From assembly GCF_029961145.1 (NCBI RefSeq), contig NZ_JASBRG010000006.1, positions 50,660 to 114,659 of the forward strand: DNA of 64,000 nucleotides, given 5' to 3'. Below are positions 34,904-43,382 of this stretch, in pieces. The notes under the pieces were generated by a model. The model searched no databases. It had not been told where the DNA came from and saw only the letters and a program-made list of their open reading frames with translations. The stretch comes from Pinibacter soli. GTDB taxonomy: Bacteria; Bacteroidota; Bacteroidia; Chitinophagales; Chitinophagaceae. Within the stretch, counting starts at the first letter, position 1. Each line of letters starts with the position of its first letter. A program made the translations under genes and the position numbers.

Positions 34904-36112
34904 TCAAACCACGGCATGTAGCACATCACCTTTGACCGCTTTCGAATCACTGCCCACAATGCTGCTACCGCCAGAAGTATATATTTTGACAGCTACGCCG
35001 TTAGGAACCTGCTGCAAAAAAGTAATGACGTCTTTATAAGCAACACCGGATGAGCTCACCGCAATAATTATTTCATCGTAGAGCGAATACTCAAAATTGT
35101 TATTGAGCGAATCAAGGTTTTCGAAAGCGATTTTCCGCTCGGGCGTTTTATAGTTTGAAAGAATAGAGGTAATATGTTCTTCATCATGCTTGCTTGCAAC
35201 AATCAGGGTTTGCAAGTTTGTTTTTGGCTTCGGTTTTACTACGATTGAAAAGGATCGTTTTACAAACGAAAAAACGCCGCTCAATAAAATAGCCACTTTA
35301 ATAAAAGCGACGTACCACCATGACGAAGCCCTATGAAAATGCTTATGCACAAAAATGTTCATCGCCTGGTAAAATATGCTAACATAGCGGGCACTGTTTT
35401 GATTCGTGCTTTCGCCCTTAAAATGAGTAATGGTGCTATCTGCGAAATAGAAATTTTTATATCCCGCTTTTTGAATGCGATAACTAAGGTCAATGTCTTC
35501 GCCATACATAAAGAAAGCCTCATCGAATCCTCCCGTTTTATCCAGGACCTCTTTTTTTACCAGCATGTAGGCGCCCGATAAAACATCAATTTCATTATTC
35601 TCGAGTTCGCTCAAATGACCGGCATAGTAAGCAGCAATTTTTTTGGATGTGGGAAATAAATTGATCAACCCGCTTAATTTATAAAAAGATGCCGATGGTG
35701 AAGGAAATCCACGTTTTGATTCCGGTAAAAAATTGCCCGATCCATCGATCATGCGAATGCCCAAAGCTCCGCCGCCAGCCCGACCATCCAGAAAATCGAT
35801 GCTTTTGTACAAAGTATCTTCACTTAAAATTGTATCGGGATTTAAAAACAAAATGTATTTGCCTTTGGCAAAAGACAACGCTCTGTTATTGGCTTTCGCA
35901 AATCCAAGATTTTCGTTGTGCCAGATGAATTGAACGCCCTGAAATTTATTGAGAAAAAATTCTCTGCTTCCATCGCTGCTTGCGTTATCAAATACGATCA
36001 CCTCCCCATCTGTCGGAGAGGGCAGGTTATCAATCGCCTTCAGCAATGAATACAGGCATTGCTCGAGGAAGAATTTTACGTTGTAATTGACGATGATAAC
36101 GGACAAGTGCAT
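34904..36112 (-). CDS. Family 2 glycosyltransferase with C-terminal membrane segment
   Basis: 402 residues. A GT-A domain starts with VIIVNYNVKFFLEQCLYSLL, then VIVFDNASSDGSREF (DNxSxDGS) and YILFLNPDTIL (the DxD-like metal site). GAYMLVKKEVLDKTGGFDEAFFMYGEDIDLSYRIQKAGY closes the domain. A single membrane stretch (YVAFIKVAILLSGVFSFV) and a 110-residue soluble tail follow. The type is rhamnosyl- or dTDP-sugar transferase-like and acts on envelope glycans; sugar and acceptor are unknown. Confidence 0.9.
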   Translation of the reverse strand: MHLSVIIVNYNVKFFLEQCLYSLLKAIDNLPSPTDGEVIVFDNASSDGSREFFLNKFQGVQFIWHNENLGFAKANNRALSFAKGKYILFLNPDTILSEDTLYKSIDFLDGRAGGGALGIRMIDGSGNFLPESKRGFPSPSASFYKLSGLINLFPTSKKIAAYYAGHLSELENNEIDVLSGAYMLVKKEVLDKTGGFDEAFFMYGEDIDLSYRIQKAGYKNFYFADSTITHFKGESTNQNSARYVSIFYQAMNIFVHKHFHRASSWWYVAFIKVAILLSGVFSFVKRSFSIVVKPKPKTNLQTLIVASKHDEEHITSILSNYKTPERKIAFENLDSLNNNFEYSLYDEIIIAVSSSGVAYKDVITFLQQVPNGVAVKIYTSGGSSIVGSDSKAVKGDVLHAVV

Positions 36113-36123
36113 AGACCAAATAT

Positions 36124-36197
36124 AGAATAATTGAATGATTGAATGATTGAAGGTTGTCAGCCACTCTGTTGTTCAATTATTCAATAATTCAGTTATT
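36124..36197. repeat. Palindrome of TTGAATGA words between divergent genes
   Basis: GAATAATTGAATGATTGAAT on the left and GTTCAATTATTCAATAATTC on the right. It lies between the GT2 and IMPase start codons, about 20 bases upstream of the IMPase ATG. Confidence 0.8.
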
Positions 36198-36217
36198 TGT
36201 ATCGCTATCTTTGCGGC

Positions 36218-36997
36218 ATGATAAAACAGACACTACTCGACGCGACAAATGCAGGCGCTGCGGAGTTAAAGCGCTTTTTCAACAGAAAAAACCTGGTTGT
36301 TTCCAATAAAGAAGGAGTTAACAATTTGGTTACAGAGGCGGATCATGCAGCCGAAAAAGCGATCATAGAAGTTATCAGAAAAAACTTTCCCGGACATTTT
36401 ATATTAAGTGAGGAATCGGGTGAAATTATCCAGGATTCAGAATATAAATGGATCATTGATCCGATAGATGGCACGATCAATTTCGCAAACGGCTTGCCGC
36501 TTTGCTGTGTGAGTATTGGTGTTGAAAAAGGTGGCAAAATGATAATGGGCGCGGTGTACAACCCGATTATGAATGAATTTTTCTTTGCCGAGAAAGACAA
36601 AGGCGCTTTCTTAAACGATACTCAAATTCATGTAAGTGAGCAAACCGAAGTAGAGAAAGCATGTCTGGTTACCGGGTTTCCCTACACGTACCTCGATTCG
36701 CCGAATGGTCCGTTGCAATGTTTTGAACGCTTTATCAGGAAAGGCATAGCTGTTCGCCGTTTGGGCTCCGCTGCGATTGATCTTTGCTGGGTAGCGGCTG
36801 GTCGCTTCGATGGTTTTTATGAACACAAACTAAATGCATGGGATAGCGCCGCAGGATTTTTAATAGTAGAAGAAGCTGGTGGAAAGGTAACTGATTTCAA
36901 AGGTGATTATTATTCTCCATATCAACCGCACATACTTGCAACGAATGGAGTAATCCATGAAGAGCTGAAGGCTTGGGTGAATGGAGAGAAGAGCTAA
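36218..36997 (+). CDS. Inositol monophosphatase family protein
   Basis: 259 residues starting at ATG 36218 (MIKQTLLDATNAG). The metal sites are EESG (about 67-70), WIIDPIDGTINFANGLPL (IMPase signature) and NAWDSAAGFLIVEEAGG (second signature). It hydrolyses phosphate esters such as inositol-1-phosphate, or 3'-phosphoadenosine 5'-phosphate in the CysQ branch; the sequence alone fits the inositol monophosphatase/SuhB-like group. TATCTTTG stands five bases before the ATG, and the promoter may overlap the preceding palindrome. Confidence 0.9.
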   Translation: MIKQTLLDATNAGAAELKRFFNRKNLVVSNKEGVNNLVTEADHAAEKAIIEVIRKNFPGHFILSEESGEIIQDSEYKWIIDPIDGTINFANGLPLCCVSIGVEKGGKMIMGAVYNPIMNEFFFAEKDKGAFLNDTQIHVSEQTEVEKACLVTGFPYTYLDSPNGPLQCFERFIRKGIAVRRLGSAAIDLCWVAAGRFDGFYEHKLNAWDSAAGFLIVEEAGGKVTDFKGDYYSPYQPHILATNGVIHEELKAWVNGEKS

Positions 36998-37013
36998 GGT
37001 CGAAGACCTTTAT

Positions 37014-37112
37014 TTACCACTAAGGCACTAAGGACACTAAGCCTCACTAAGAGACTCTGACTGTCGGGAATTCCTTAGTGAAACTTAGTGTCCTTAGTGC
37101 CTTAGTGGTAAA
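37014..37112. repeat. Long palindrome of CACTAAG words
   Basis: TTACCACTAAGGCACTAAGG continues with ACACTAAGCCTCACTAAG, mirrored by CTTAGTGTCCTTAGTGCC and TTAGTGGTAA. Same family as 25414-25514; it lies between tandem genes here. Confidence 0.85.
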
Positions 37113-37151
37113 AAAGCTGACCAACTATTTACCTCTTAAAACCAAAGAGGT

Positions 37152-37562
37152 ATGATCACACAGAAATACATAAACGATGTCAGCTATGCAATAGTTAGCT
37201 GTGCCATAGAAGTTCATAATCATTTAGGGCCGGGCTTGTTAGAATCCGTGTACAAAACGTGCATGATCGAAGAGTTGAGGCGGGTTGATTTTAATGTAAA
37301 AACAGAAGTCTGGGTTCCGATAAGATATAAGGAAAAAGTGTTGGAGTCTTCTTTAAAACTGGATTTGCTTATAAATGATATAGTGATCGTTGAATTAAAA
37401 GCCACCGAAGCAATAATTCCGGTATACAAGGCACAGCTCTTATCTTATTTGCGATTAGCCAATAAACCTAAAGGATTACTTATTAATTTTCATTGTGATA
37501 ATATTACAAAACAACTAGTACCGTTGGTAACAAAAGAATTTGCCGAACTTCCAAAATACTGA
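37152..37562 (+). CDS. GxxExxY family protein
   Basis: 136 residues. The family name motif is GLLESVY in HNHLGPGLLESVYKTCMIEEL. Then LKLDLLINDIVIVELKATEAIIPVYKAQLLSYLRLAN follows, with the D...E-K nuclease-like pattern (D, then ELKA) seen in this PD-(D/E)XK-related group. Many copies occur in Bacteroidota genomes, often next to repeats, as here. A nuclease activity is suggested by the pattern only. The ATG start is unambiguous. Confidence 0.88.
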   Translation: MITQKYINDVSYAIVSCAIEVHNHLGPGLLESVYKTCMIEELRRVDFNVKTEVWVPIRYKEKVLESSLKLDLLINDIVIVELKATEAIIPVYKAQLLSYLRLANKPKGLLINFHCDNITKQLVPLVTKEFAELPKY

Positions 37563-37609
37563 AAGAACTTTGCGAGGTTGCCTGATGGTAAAACAATAAA
37601 ACAAAACAG

Positions 37610-38638
37610 ATGTCAGAACGTACAGAAATATCAACACTTGGAGAATTTGGTCTCATCGACCATCTTACAAAAAATATAGAATTGCAGAATGTTTCCAGCA
37701 TTGTGGGTGTTGGTGACGACGCCGCAGTGATCGATCATTTTGGAAAACAAACGGTAATCACTACCGACATGCTGGTTGAAGGTGTACACTTCGATTTGAT
37801 GTACACGCCGCTGCGCCATTTAGGTTATAAAAGCATTGTGGTTAACTTAAGCGACATCTATGCAATGAATGCCACACCAACACAAGTAACCATCAGCATT
37901 GCGCTCAGCAATAAATTTAGCGTGGAAGCATTGGATGAATTTTACGAAGGCGTGTATGCGGCCTGCACGAAATACGGCGTTGATTTGATTGGTGGCGACA
38001 CAACAAGCTCACAAAAAGGATTTGTAATATCTGTAACTGCACTCGGCGAAATTTCACCAGGCAAATATGTAAAAAGAAGTACTGCCCAAAAAGGTGATCT
38101 ACTTTGCGTAAGTGGTGACTTGGGAGCAGCCTTTTTAGGATTAACCTTTTTGGAAAGAGAAAAGAATATCTTCCTTGAAAACCCGCAAGTGCAACCTGAT
38201 CTGGAGGGAGAAAAATATGTAATAGGAAGAATATTAAAGCCAGAAGCAAGAAAAGACATTGTGGAGTTTTTTGAAAAATCTGCCTTGCAACCCACTGCAA
38301 TGATGGATGTGAGCGACGGTTTGAGTTCCGAGGTACTGCACATCTGCAGGCAAAGCAACTTAGGATGTGTAGTGTATGAAGACAAAATTCCCGTTCACGA
38401 AGACACCAGGAACGCGGCTTTCAAATTCAAGCTCGATCCAACTGCATGTGCGCTAAGCGGTGGCGAAGATTACGAACTTGTATTTACTGTTTCGCAGGCA
38501 GATTATGAAAAGCTGGTGCTTAACGAACAGATCAGCGTGATCGGCTACATGACCGAACCTGAAAAAGGTAAAAAGATCATCACCAAAGGCGGTAATACAT
38601 TTGATATTACAGCGCAAGGCTGGAACGCATTCTCGTAG
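37610..38638 (+). CDS. thiL: Thiamine-monophosphate kinase
   Basis: 342 residues of the AIRS/PurM-like fold. The N-terminal GEFGLIDHLTKNI, VGVGDDAAVIDH (the conserved GDDAAV) and TTDMLVEGVHF bind ATP and Mg. GGDTTSSQ and MDVSDGLSSEVLHICRQS follow, then SGGEDYELVFTV. It phosphorylates thiamine phosphate to thiamine diphosphate, the last step of the pathway. No other thi gene is nearby. Complete and of normal length. Confidence 0.92.
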   Translation: MSERTEISTLGEFGLIDHLTKNIELQNVSSIVGVGDDAAVIDHFGKQTVITTDMLVEGVHFDLMYTPLRHLGYKSIVVNLSDIYAMNATPTQVTISIALSNKFSVEALDEFYEGVYAACTKYGVDLIGGDTTSSQKGFVISVTALGEISPGKYVKRSTAQKGDLLCVSGDLGAAFLGLTFLEREKNIFLENPQVQPDLEGEKYVIGRILKPEARKDIVEFFEKSALQPTAMMDVSDGLSSEVLHICRQSNLGCVVYEDKIPVHEDTRNAAFKFKLDPTACALSGGEDYELVFTVSQADYEKLVLNEQISVIGYMTEPEKGKKIITKGGNTFDITAQGWNAFS

Positions 38639-38660
38639 GGCCGAATCCCATTAGCCATCG

Positions 38661-38800
38661 TTTGCCACAGACGCACAGAGTAACTGCCGCATCAAAATAA
38701 TATTTTAATCAGCAAAAAAGACCGCGCATTCGCCGTCCGGCGGAAGCAAACCGAACAGAGAAAATAACATTCTCTGTTCCTCTGTGCTTCTGTGGCAAAA
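38661..38800. repeat. Long palindrome of CACAGA words
   Basis: TTTGCCACAGACGCACAGAG on the left, TTCCTCTGTGCTTCTGTGG on the right. A smaller GCCGTCCGGCGG hairpin lies in the middle (about 38732). It lies between thiL and the S41 protease gene. Confidence 0.8.
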
Positions 38801-38874
38801 CTTAAGCAATAACGAAGCCACTTTTCCGTATTTTACACAACCAAATAACTCCTAAAACCTAGCTGTACACCAAT

Positions 38875-40389
38875 ATGAAAATGGCGAAGCAGAAAAAAAA
38901 TATTTACACATTCAGTGTTTTTGTGGCAGCGATATTGATGATTATTGGTTGTGCATCCTCCAAAAAGAAATTCAATCCGGATAAAAAATATTCTCCCCAG
39001 CAATTAAGAAGCGATTACTCTTTGTTCAGAAAAATTTTGGAAGATTCTCATCCCGGTCTTTATTGGTACACTTCCAAAGATTCGATGAACCGTTATTTCG
39101 ACAGTGGCTATGCCCGCATCACGGATTCTATGACGGAGCCGCAGTTCAGAGCATTACTAAGCTATGTAATTGCAAAGATCAATTGTGGACATACCACCAC
39201 CAAAAATTCAAAAGCATTCAATAGATATCTTGATACGATAAGACAGCCCTTGTTTCCGTTAGGTGTCAAATTTTTGAAAGACACTGCTGTTATAACCGCC
39301 AACATCAACGGAAGAGATTCCATCTTAAAACCGGGAATGGTCATCAATAGTATCAACAATGTTCCCATCAACACTGTTCGCGATAGTTTGATGCAATATG
39401 TTTCTGCAGATGGATACAACAGTACGCACAAGCGCCAGTCGATAAGCAATGGTTTTGCATTTGGAGCCTACTATAAAACAGCATTCGGACAAACGTCTAA
39501 CTTTTCCGTTGGGTTTACTGACAATGCAAACAATCCCAGAGTTTCAACTGTAAAATTGTACAGGTCAGGAAGAGACTCAACTTTTAAAAAGCAAATGGCT
39601 TTTATACCGAAGCCATCGAGAAAGGAAAGACGAAGACTCGATCTGAGCAACGAAAGAGTGTTAACAATAGATAGCGCACTTCATACAGCATTTTTGGAGA
39701 TCAATACTTTTTCGGCCGGCAACAGGTTAAAACATTTCATAAAGAAAAGTTTTAGAGAAATGAAGCACCAGGGTGTAAAACACCTGGTTATTGATGTTAG
39801 AAACAATGGCGGCGGTGATGTATCCAATTCAACCCTCCTCACCAAGTTTATCATTGATAGAAAATTTAAACTCGCCGACTCGTTATATGCAGTAAAAAAG
39901 ACGAGCACTTACGGCCGGTACATTAGCAACAGCTTCATAGTATGGCCGTTCATGACCTTTACCACGAGAAAAAGAAAAGACGGCTTGTATCATTTTGGTT
40001 TTTATGAGCGCCATTATTTCAAGCCACACAAACACAATCATTTTTATGGCGATGTATATATATTAACAGGTGGAAATTCATTCTCGGCCACTACTCTATT
40101 TGCCGGTGCCATAAAATCTCAAAAAAATGTTTTGATAGTAGGCGAAGAAACCGGCGGCGGTCAATATGGCAACTGCGCATGGTTTATTCCGGACGTTACT
40201 TTGCCAAACACAAAGGTTCGTTTTCGACTACCGAAATTCAGACTGATAATTGATAATAACAAAGTGAAAGATGGTCGGGGTGTAATGCCGGATGTGGAAG
40301 TGGTGCCGACAACAGTATCCATCGGAAAAGGCGAAGATTTGAAACTGGCAAAGGTGCTGGAATTAATAAAGAACGTACAGACGCATTGA
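38875..40389 (+). CDS. S41 family peptidase (lipoprotein)
   Basis: 504 residues. Residues 1-26 form a lipoprotein signal ending MIIGC. A PDZ-like part follows (VISIN-type loop: LKPGMVINSINNVPINTV). The S41 core is HLVIDVRNNGGGDVSN and TGGNSFSATTLFAGAIKSQKNVLIVGEETGGG; the Ser in GGNSFSA is the predicted nucleophile and the later catalytic Lys is probably the one in AIKSQ. It is a tail-specific/tricorn-like protease of the periplasm. Its last codons and TGA stop lie inside a GTACAGACGC palindrome at 40375. Confidence 0.88.
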   Translation: MKMAKQKKNIYTFSVFVAAILMIIGCASSKKKFNPDKKYSPQQLRSDYSLFRKILEDSHPGLYWYTSKDSMNRYFDSGYARITDSMTEPQFRALLSYVIAKINCGHTTTKNSKAFNRYLDTIRQPLFPLGVKFLKDTAVITANINGRDSILKPGMVINSINNVPINTVRDSLMQYVSADGYNSTHKRQSISNGFAFGAYYKTAFGQTSNFSVGFTDNANNPRVSTVKLYRSGRDSTFKKQMAFIPKPSRKERRRLDLSNERVLTIDSALHTAFLEINTFSAGNRLKHFIKKSFREMKHQGVKHLVIDVRNNGGGDVSNSTLLTKFIIDRKFKLADSLYAVKKTSTYGRYISNSFIVWPFMTFTTRKRKDGLYHFGFYERHYFKPHKHNHFYGDVYILTGGNSFSATTLFAGAIKSQKNVLIVGEETGGGQYGNCAWFIPDVTLPNTKVRFRLPKFRLIIDNNKVKDGRGVMPDVEVVPTTVSIGKGEDLKLAKVLELIKNVQTH

Positions 40390-40463
40390 GTGCGTCTCTC
40401 TTGCACCGAACGTTTTTCGAACCTTGTTTTGGTGTGACAGAGTCGCATTCAATGCGTCTCTAC
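40375..40463. repeat. Two constant-arm palindromes with GCATTGA/GCATTCAATGC cores
   Basis: 40375-40400 (GTACAGACGCATTGAGTGCG then TCTCTC) contains the S41 stop codon. 40436-40463 (GACAGAGTCGCATTCAATGC then GTCTCTAC) is the opposite copy. They lie between convergent genes. Confidence 0.75.
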
Positions 40464-40493
40464 AAAAAATCCGTGTCGTCATCTGTGTGCCCA

Positions 40494-41696
40494 TTACCGG
40501 ATGCTGCCAACTTTAAAAGTAATTTCCTTCAAACCCTCATTTGCCCTGGCAATAATTAAACGTACCCTTTGATTAGGCGCCTGCAGCAACCCTTTATAAA
40601 TCTGCACATTTCTGCTGGTGTTTTCATTGACAGCCACAATCACATCGCCCTCGCGGAAACCCGCCCCCGCTGCAGGAGAGCCTTTCATGATGTCAGTGAT
40701 CACCACTTGTCCATCAATGTAGTAAAGGCTCAAACCCGAATAGGCGTAATCAAACGCTTCACGGAAATGCGAATTCGGTATCAGGTAAATTTCTCTTTTT
40801 TCGTAATTGAGAATCACATTGAAACGCCTCAGCAAGTCATTGCCAATAAGCCCGCCTAAATATGGATAAGAAGTAACGTTGTACTCATCTTCGAAAATAT
40901 AGGCAGGCACTTTTCTAAATTTGTATGGCCCAAGTTTGAAAGACTTTAACGTCGTCAGTCGCATTCTCGTTTTGCCACCGAGACCCTCGGCTTCGGTTTC
41001 TACAATTTTTTTCTTGCCACCAAACTTCAAACTGTCGTCTGCAAAATCTTCAGAAAATAGCAGGCACAAGCCTGCACCAGAATCAAAATAAAATCTTGCG
41101 TTCAGGTTGCGTTGTTCCTCTACTTCACCTTCCTGAATGGGAATGTTCAATATACCGGGTTTAAGCAAGTGACCGCCTCTTGGATATTTTAAAAAGCCCT
41201 TGCTGTATACTTGCATGATCAGGCTGTCGTAATCGATCTTTACAATATATCTGTTGAAAAAACTGAAACCGATAATACCGTCAATCGTTTCCCCGTAAAC
41301 GCTTGTTAAAATGTCGTAGTCATTAATATGAAAGTTCAAACTATCGATCGCCAGACCGGGAAGTTTAAGTGTATGATTATTGGCAAAGCGAACTGGTTTT
41401 ATTCCTGCAATACCTCTCACCGTTTTGTTGGATTCGACCGAACTTATTTTATATTTTTCAACAGTGGCAGAATCAAGAGAGATGCCGCTGCTTCCGGTAT
41501 CAAGAATAAAATGAAGACTATCCGGAATATTATCAAGATGAGCTGAGACAATAATAACACCACCGTTATATTGTTTAATCGGGAAGCTGGTAAGCAGTCT
41601 TGCCGGCGCCTGCAAAATTTCCTGTCCTTTAGCAAGGGAAACAGATAACAGCGTTGCCAGCAATACAATCGTAAGCGAAAAGTTATTTCGTCGCAA
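40494..41696 (-). CDS. Aspartyl protease with C-terminal PDZ domain
   Basis: 400 residues. Signal peptide (LTIVLLATLLSVSLAKGQ), then a two-half aspartyl protease. The first motif is FILDTGSSGISLD, the second FYFDSGAGLCLLF (DSG). GGLIGNDLLRRFNVILNYEKREIYL is the closing part. The C-terminal PDZ is GSPAAGAGFREGDVIVAVNE...IARANEGLKEITFKV. This combination is common in Bacteroidota exported proteins; targets unknown. The start codon is TTG at 41696 (the ORF's only plausible one before the signal peptide), an unusual feature. Confidence 0.85.
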   Translation of the reverse strand: MRRNNFSLTIVLLATLLSVSLAKGQEILQAPARLLTSFPIKQYNGGVIIVSAHLDNIPDSLHFILDTGSSGISLDSATVEKYKISSVESNKTVRGIAGIKPVRFANNHTLKLPGLAIDSLNFHINDYDILTSVYGETIDGIIGFSFFNRYIVKIDYDSLIMQVYSKGFLKYPRGGHLLKPGILNIPIQEGEVEEQRNLNARFYFDSGAGLCLLFSEDFADDSLKFGGKKKIVETEAEGLGGKTRMRLTTLKSFKLGPYKFRKVPAYIFEDEYNVTSYPYLGGLIGNDLLRRFNVILNYEKREIYLIPNSHFREAFDYAYSGLSLYYIDGQVVITDIMKGSPAAGAGFREGDVIVAVNENTSRNVQIYKGLLQAPNQRVRLIIARANEGLKEITFKVGSIR

Positions 41697-41804
41697 TCTT
41701 TTTTATCGTTAAAGGTGAAGCAGGTGTTGTCTGTTTAAATATAATATTTTTTGTCTATGAACTTTAGGGATGATGAGGAAATTATTTGAGCGGCGCGAAA
41801 TGCA

Positions 41805-41833
41805 GTAGAGACAAGGCATTGCATTGTCGCTAC
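41805..41833. repeat. Constant-arm palindrome (imperfect), core AAGGCATTGCATT
   Basis: GTAGAGACAAGGCATTGCAT continues into TGTCGCTAC. Two mismatches relative to 3823-3851. It lies near the end of the aminotransferase gene. Confidence 0.65.
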
Positions 41834-41870
41834 GGGGTTGATCAACTTTTGAATTGGCGCATCTTAAATG

Positions 41871-43019
41871 CTATAATCTTATCAGCCTCTCCACAGCAGC
41901 TTCCAGCGTTTCGTTTTTCTTGGCAAAACAAAATCTCAGCAACTTATCATCCTTGCTATTCTGGTAAAAAGCAGACAGCGGAATAGTTGCAACACCAAAT
42001 TCTTTTGTTAAGCGAATCGCAAAATCGGCATCTGCTTTGTTCGAAATGCGCTCATAAGAAGCCGTTATAAAATAACTTCCTGAAGATGATTTCAAATTGA
42101 AACGCGTATCCTTCATCAACTCAATAAAATAATCTCTTTTTTCCTGCAAAAACGGAGAAAGCTGCAGGTAAGAGTTTTTATCTTTTAAAAATGTCGCCAG
42201 CGCAACTTGTGCAGGTGTAAAGCAACTGAAGCAGTTAAACTGGTGTACCTTTCTGAATTCTTTTGTCAATGTGGCAGGAGCAATCGTATAACCGAGTTTC
42301 CATCCTGTGCAGTGATATACTTTACCAAAAGAAAAACAAACAAAACTTCTCTCCATTAGATCCGGATAGCGAAGAATGCTTTGGTGTTCTATGCCATCAA
42401 AGATCAAATGCTCATACACTTCATCGCTGATGATAAAAACGTTGGTTCCCTTTACAATATTTCTCAGCTCTTCGATATCATTTTTCTGCAAAACGGCGCC
42501 CGTGGGGTTGTGCGGCGTATTAATAATGATGGCTTTTGTTTTGGGCGAAATATTTTGCTTCACCAGTTGCCAGTCAATTCTAAAATCAGGAATAGTCAAG
42601 GGCAACAAAACAGCCTTTGCGCCATTCACCTCGATGTTCGGAACATAGCTATCGTATGCCGGCTCAAAAACAATCACTTCATCACCCGGTTGTAAAATGG
42701 TCGTTAGCGATGAATAGATCGCATAAGTACCACCCGGAGTAATGGTGATGTCTGTATCTGGATTAACGGCAGTGTTATAGAGAAACATAACTTTTTCCGC
42801 AATCGATTCGCGCAACGGCATCCATCCCGCCATTGGAGCGTACTGGTTGTAATTATCGTTCATCGCCTTGCTCACCAAAGCAATCAGATCCTGGTTCATT
42901 GCATAATCTGGCAGGCCCTGCCCAAGATTCACAGCATTATGCTGCGCCGCCAATGCGCTCATGGTTGTAAAAATGGTAGTACCAACGTTTGGAAGCTTGC
43001 TTTGGATGTGAATTGACAT
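41871..43019 (-). CDS. Methionine-type aminotransferase (class I/II, PLP)
   Basis: 382 residues starting at ATG 43019 (MSIHIQSKLPNVGTTIF). Fold-type I aminotransferase. NLGQGLPDYAMN, NQYAPMAGWMPLRESIAEKV, INTPHNPTGAVL and SFGKVYHCTGWKLGYTIAP (with the PLP Lys in SFGK) closely follow the YbdL/methionine aminotransferase pattern, whose members use methionine or aromatic amino acids. A longer frame starts with TTG and adds only seven residues. The upstream palindrome at 43044 precedes the start codon by 25 bases. Confidence 0.88.
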   Translation of the reverse strand: MSIHIQSKLPNVGTTIFTTMSALAAQHNAVNLGQGLPDYAMNQDLIALVSKAMNDNYNQYAPMAGWMPLRESIAEKVMFLYNTAVNPDTDITITPGGTYAIYSSLTTILQPGDEVIVFEPAYDSYVPNIEVNGAKAVLLPLTIPDFRIDWQLVKQNISPKTKAIIINTPHNPTGAVLQKNDIEELRNIVKGTNVFIISDEVYEHLIFDGIEHQSILRYPDLMERSFVCFSFGKVYHCTGWKLGYTIAPATLTKEFRKVHQFNCFSCFTPAQVALATFLKDKNSYLQLSPFLQEKRDYFIELMKDTRFNLKSSSGSYFITASYERISNKADADFAIRLTKEFGVATIPLSAFYQNSKDDKLLRFCFAKKNETLEAAVERLIRL

Positions 43020-43043
43020 GAGGACATTTTTGATGCTCAAAAA

Positions 43044-43162
43044 TAGCTGAATAACTGATTAACTGAATAACCGAGTGGTTGAATGTCGAAGTGCAAGACT
43101 GAGCGTAAACTTTCAGTTATTCGGTTAATCAGTTATTCGGTTAATCAGTTATTCGGTTATTT
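43044..43162. repeat. Palindrome of GAATAAC words, with tandem extension on one arm
   Basis: ATAGCTGAATAACTGATTAA plus CTGAATAACCGA on the left. The right arm repeats the 16-base unit AGTTATTCGGTTAATC nearly three times. The arms are unequal in length, as if one arm had expanded by slippage. It lies between divergent genes. Confidence 0.85.
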
Positions 43163-43382
43163 GTCAACAAATAGCTAATAAATTGAACAGAGCCTCTCAC
43201 TTATTTGTATACCAATAGTGGTTTACCATGAAATAATTTCCATGTGTTCCGTTTTTTCTAATTTTGGAGTTCTTATTTGACCCGAACAAGCCTTTATACA
43301 ACAGCAGTTTTAATTTAATATCCCCTGATATCAAACCTCCGTCGGTTGCGTACCTATTGGAAAACTCCAAAAATTATAGGTA

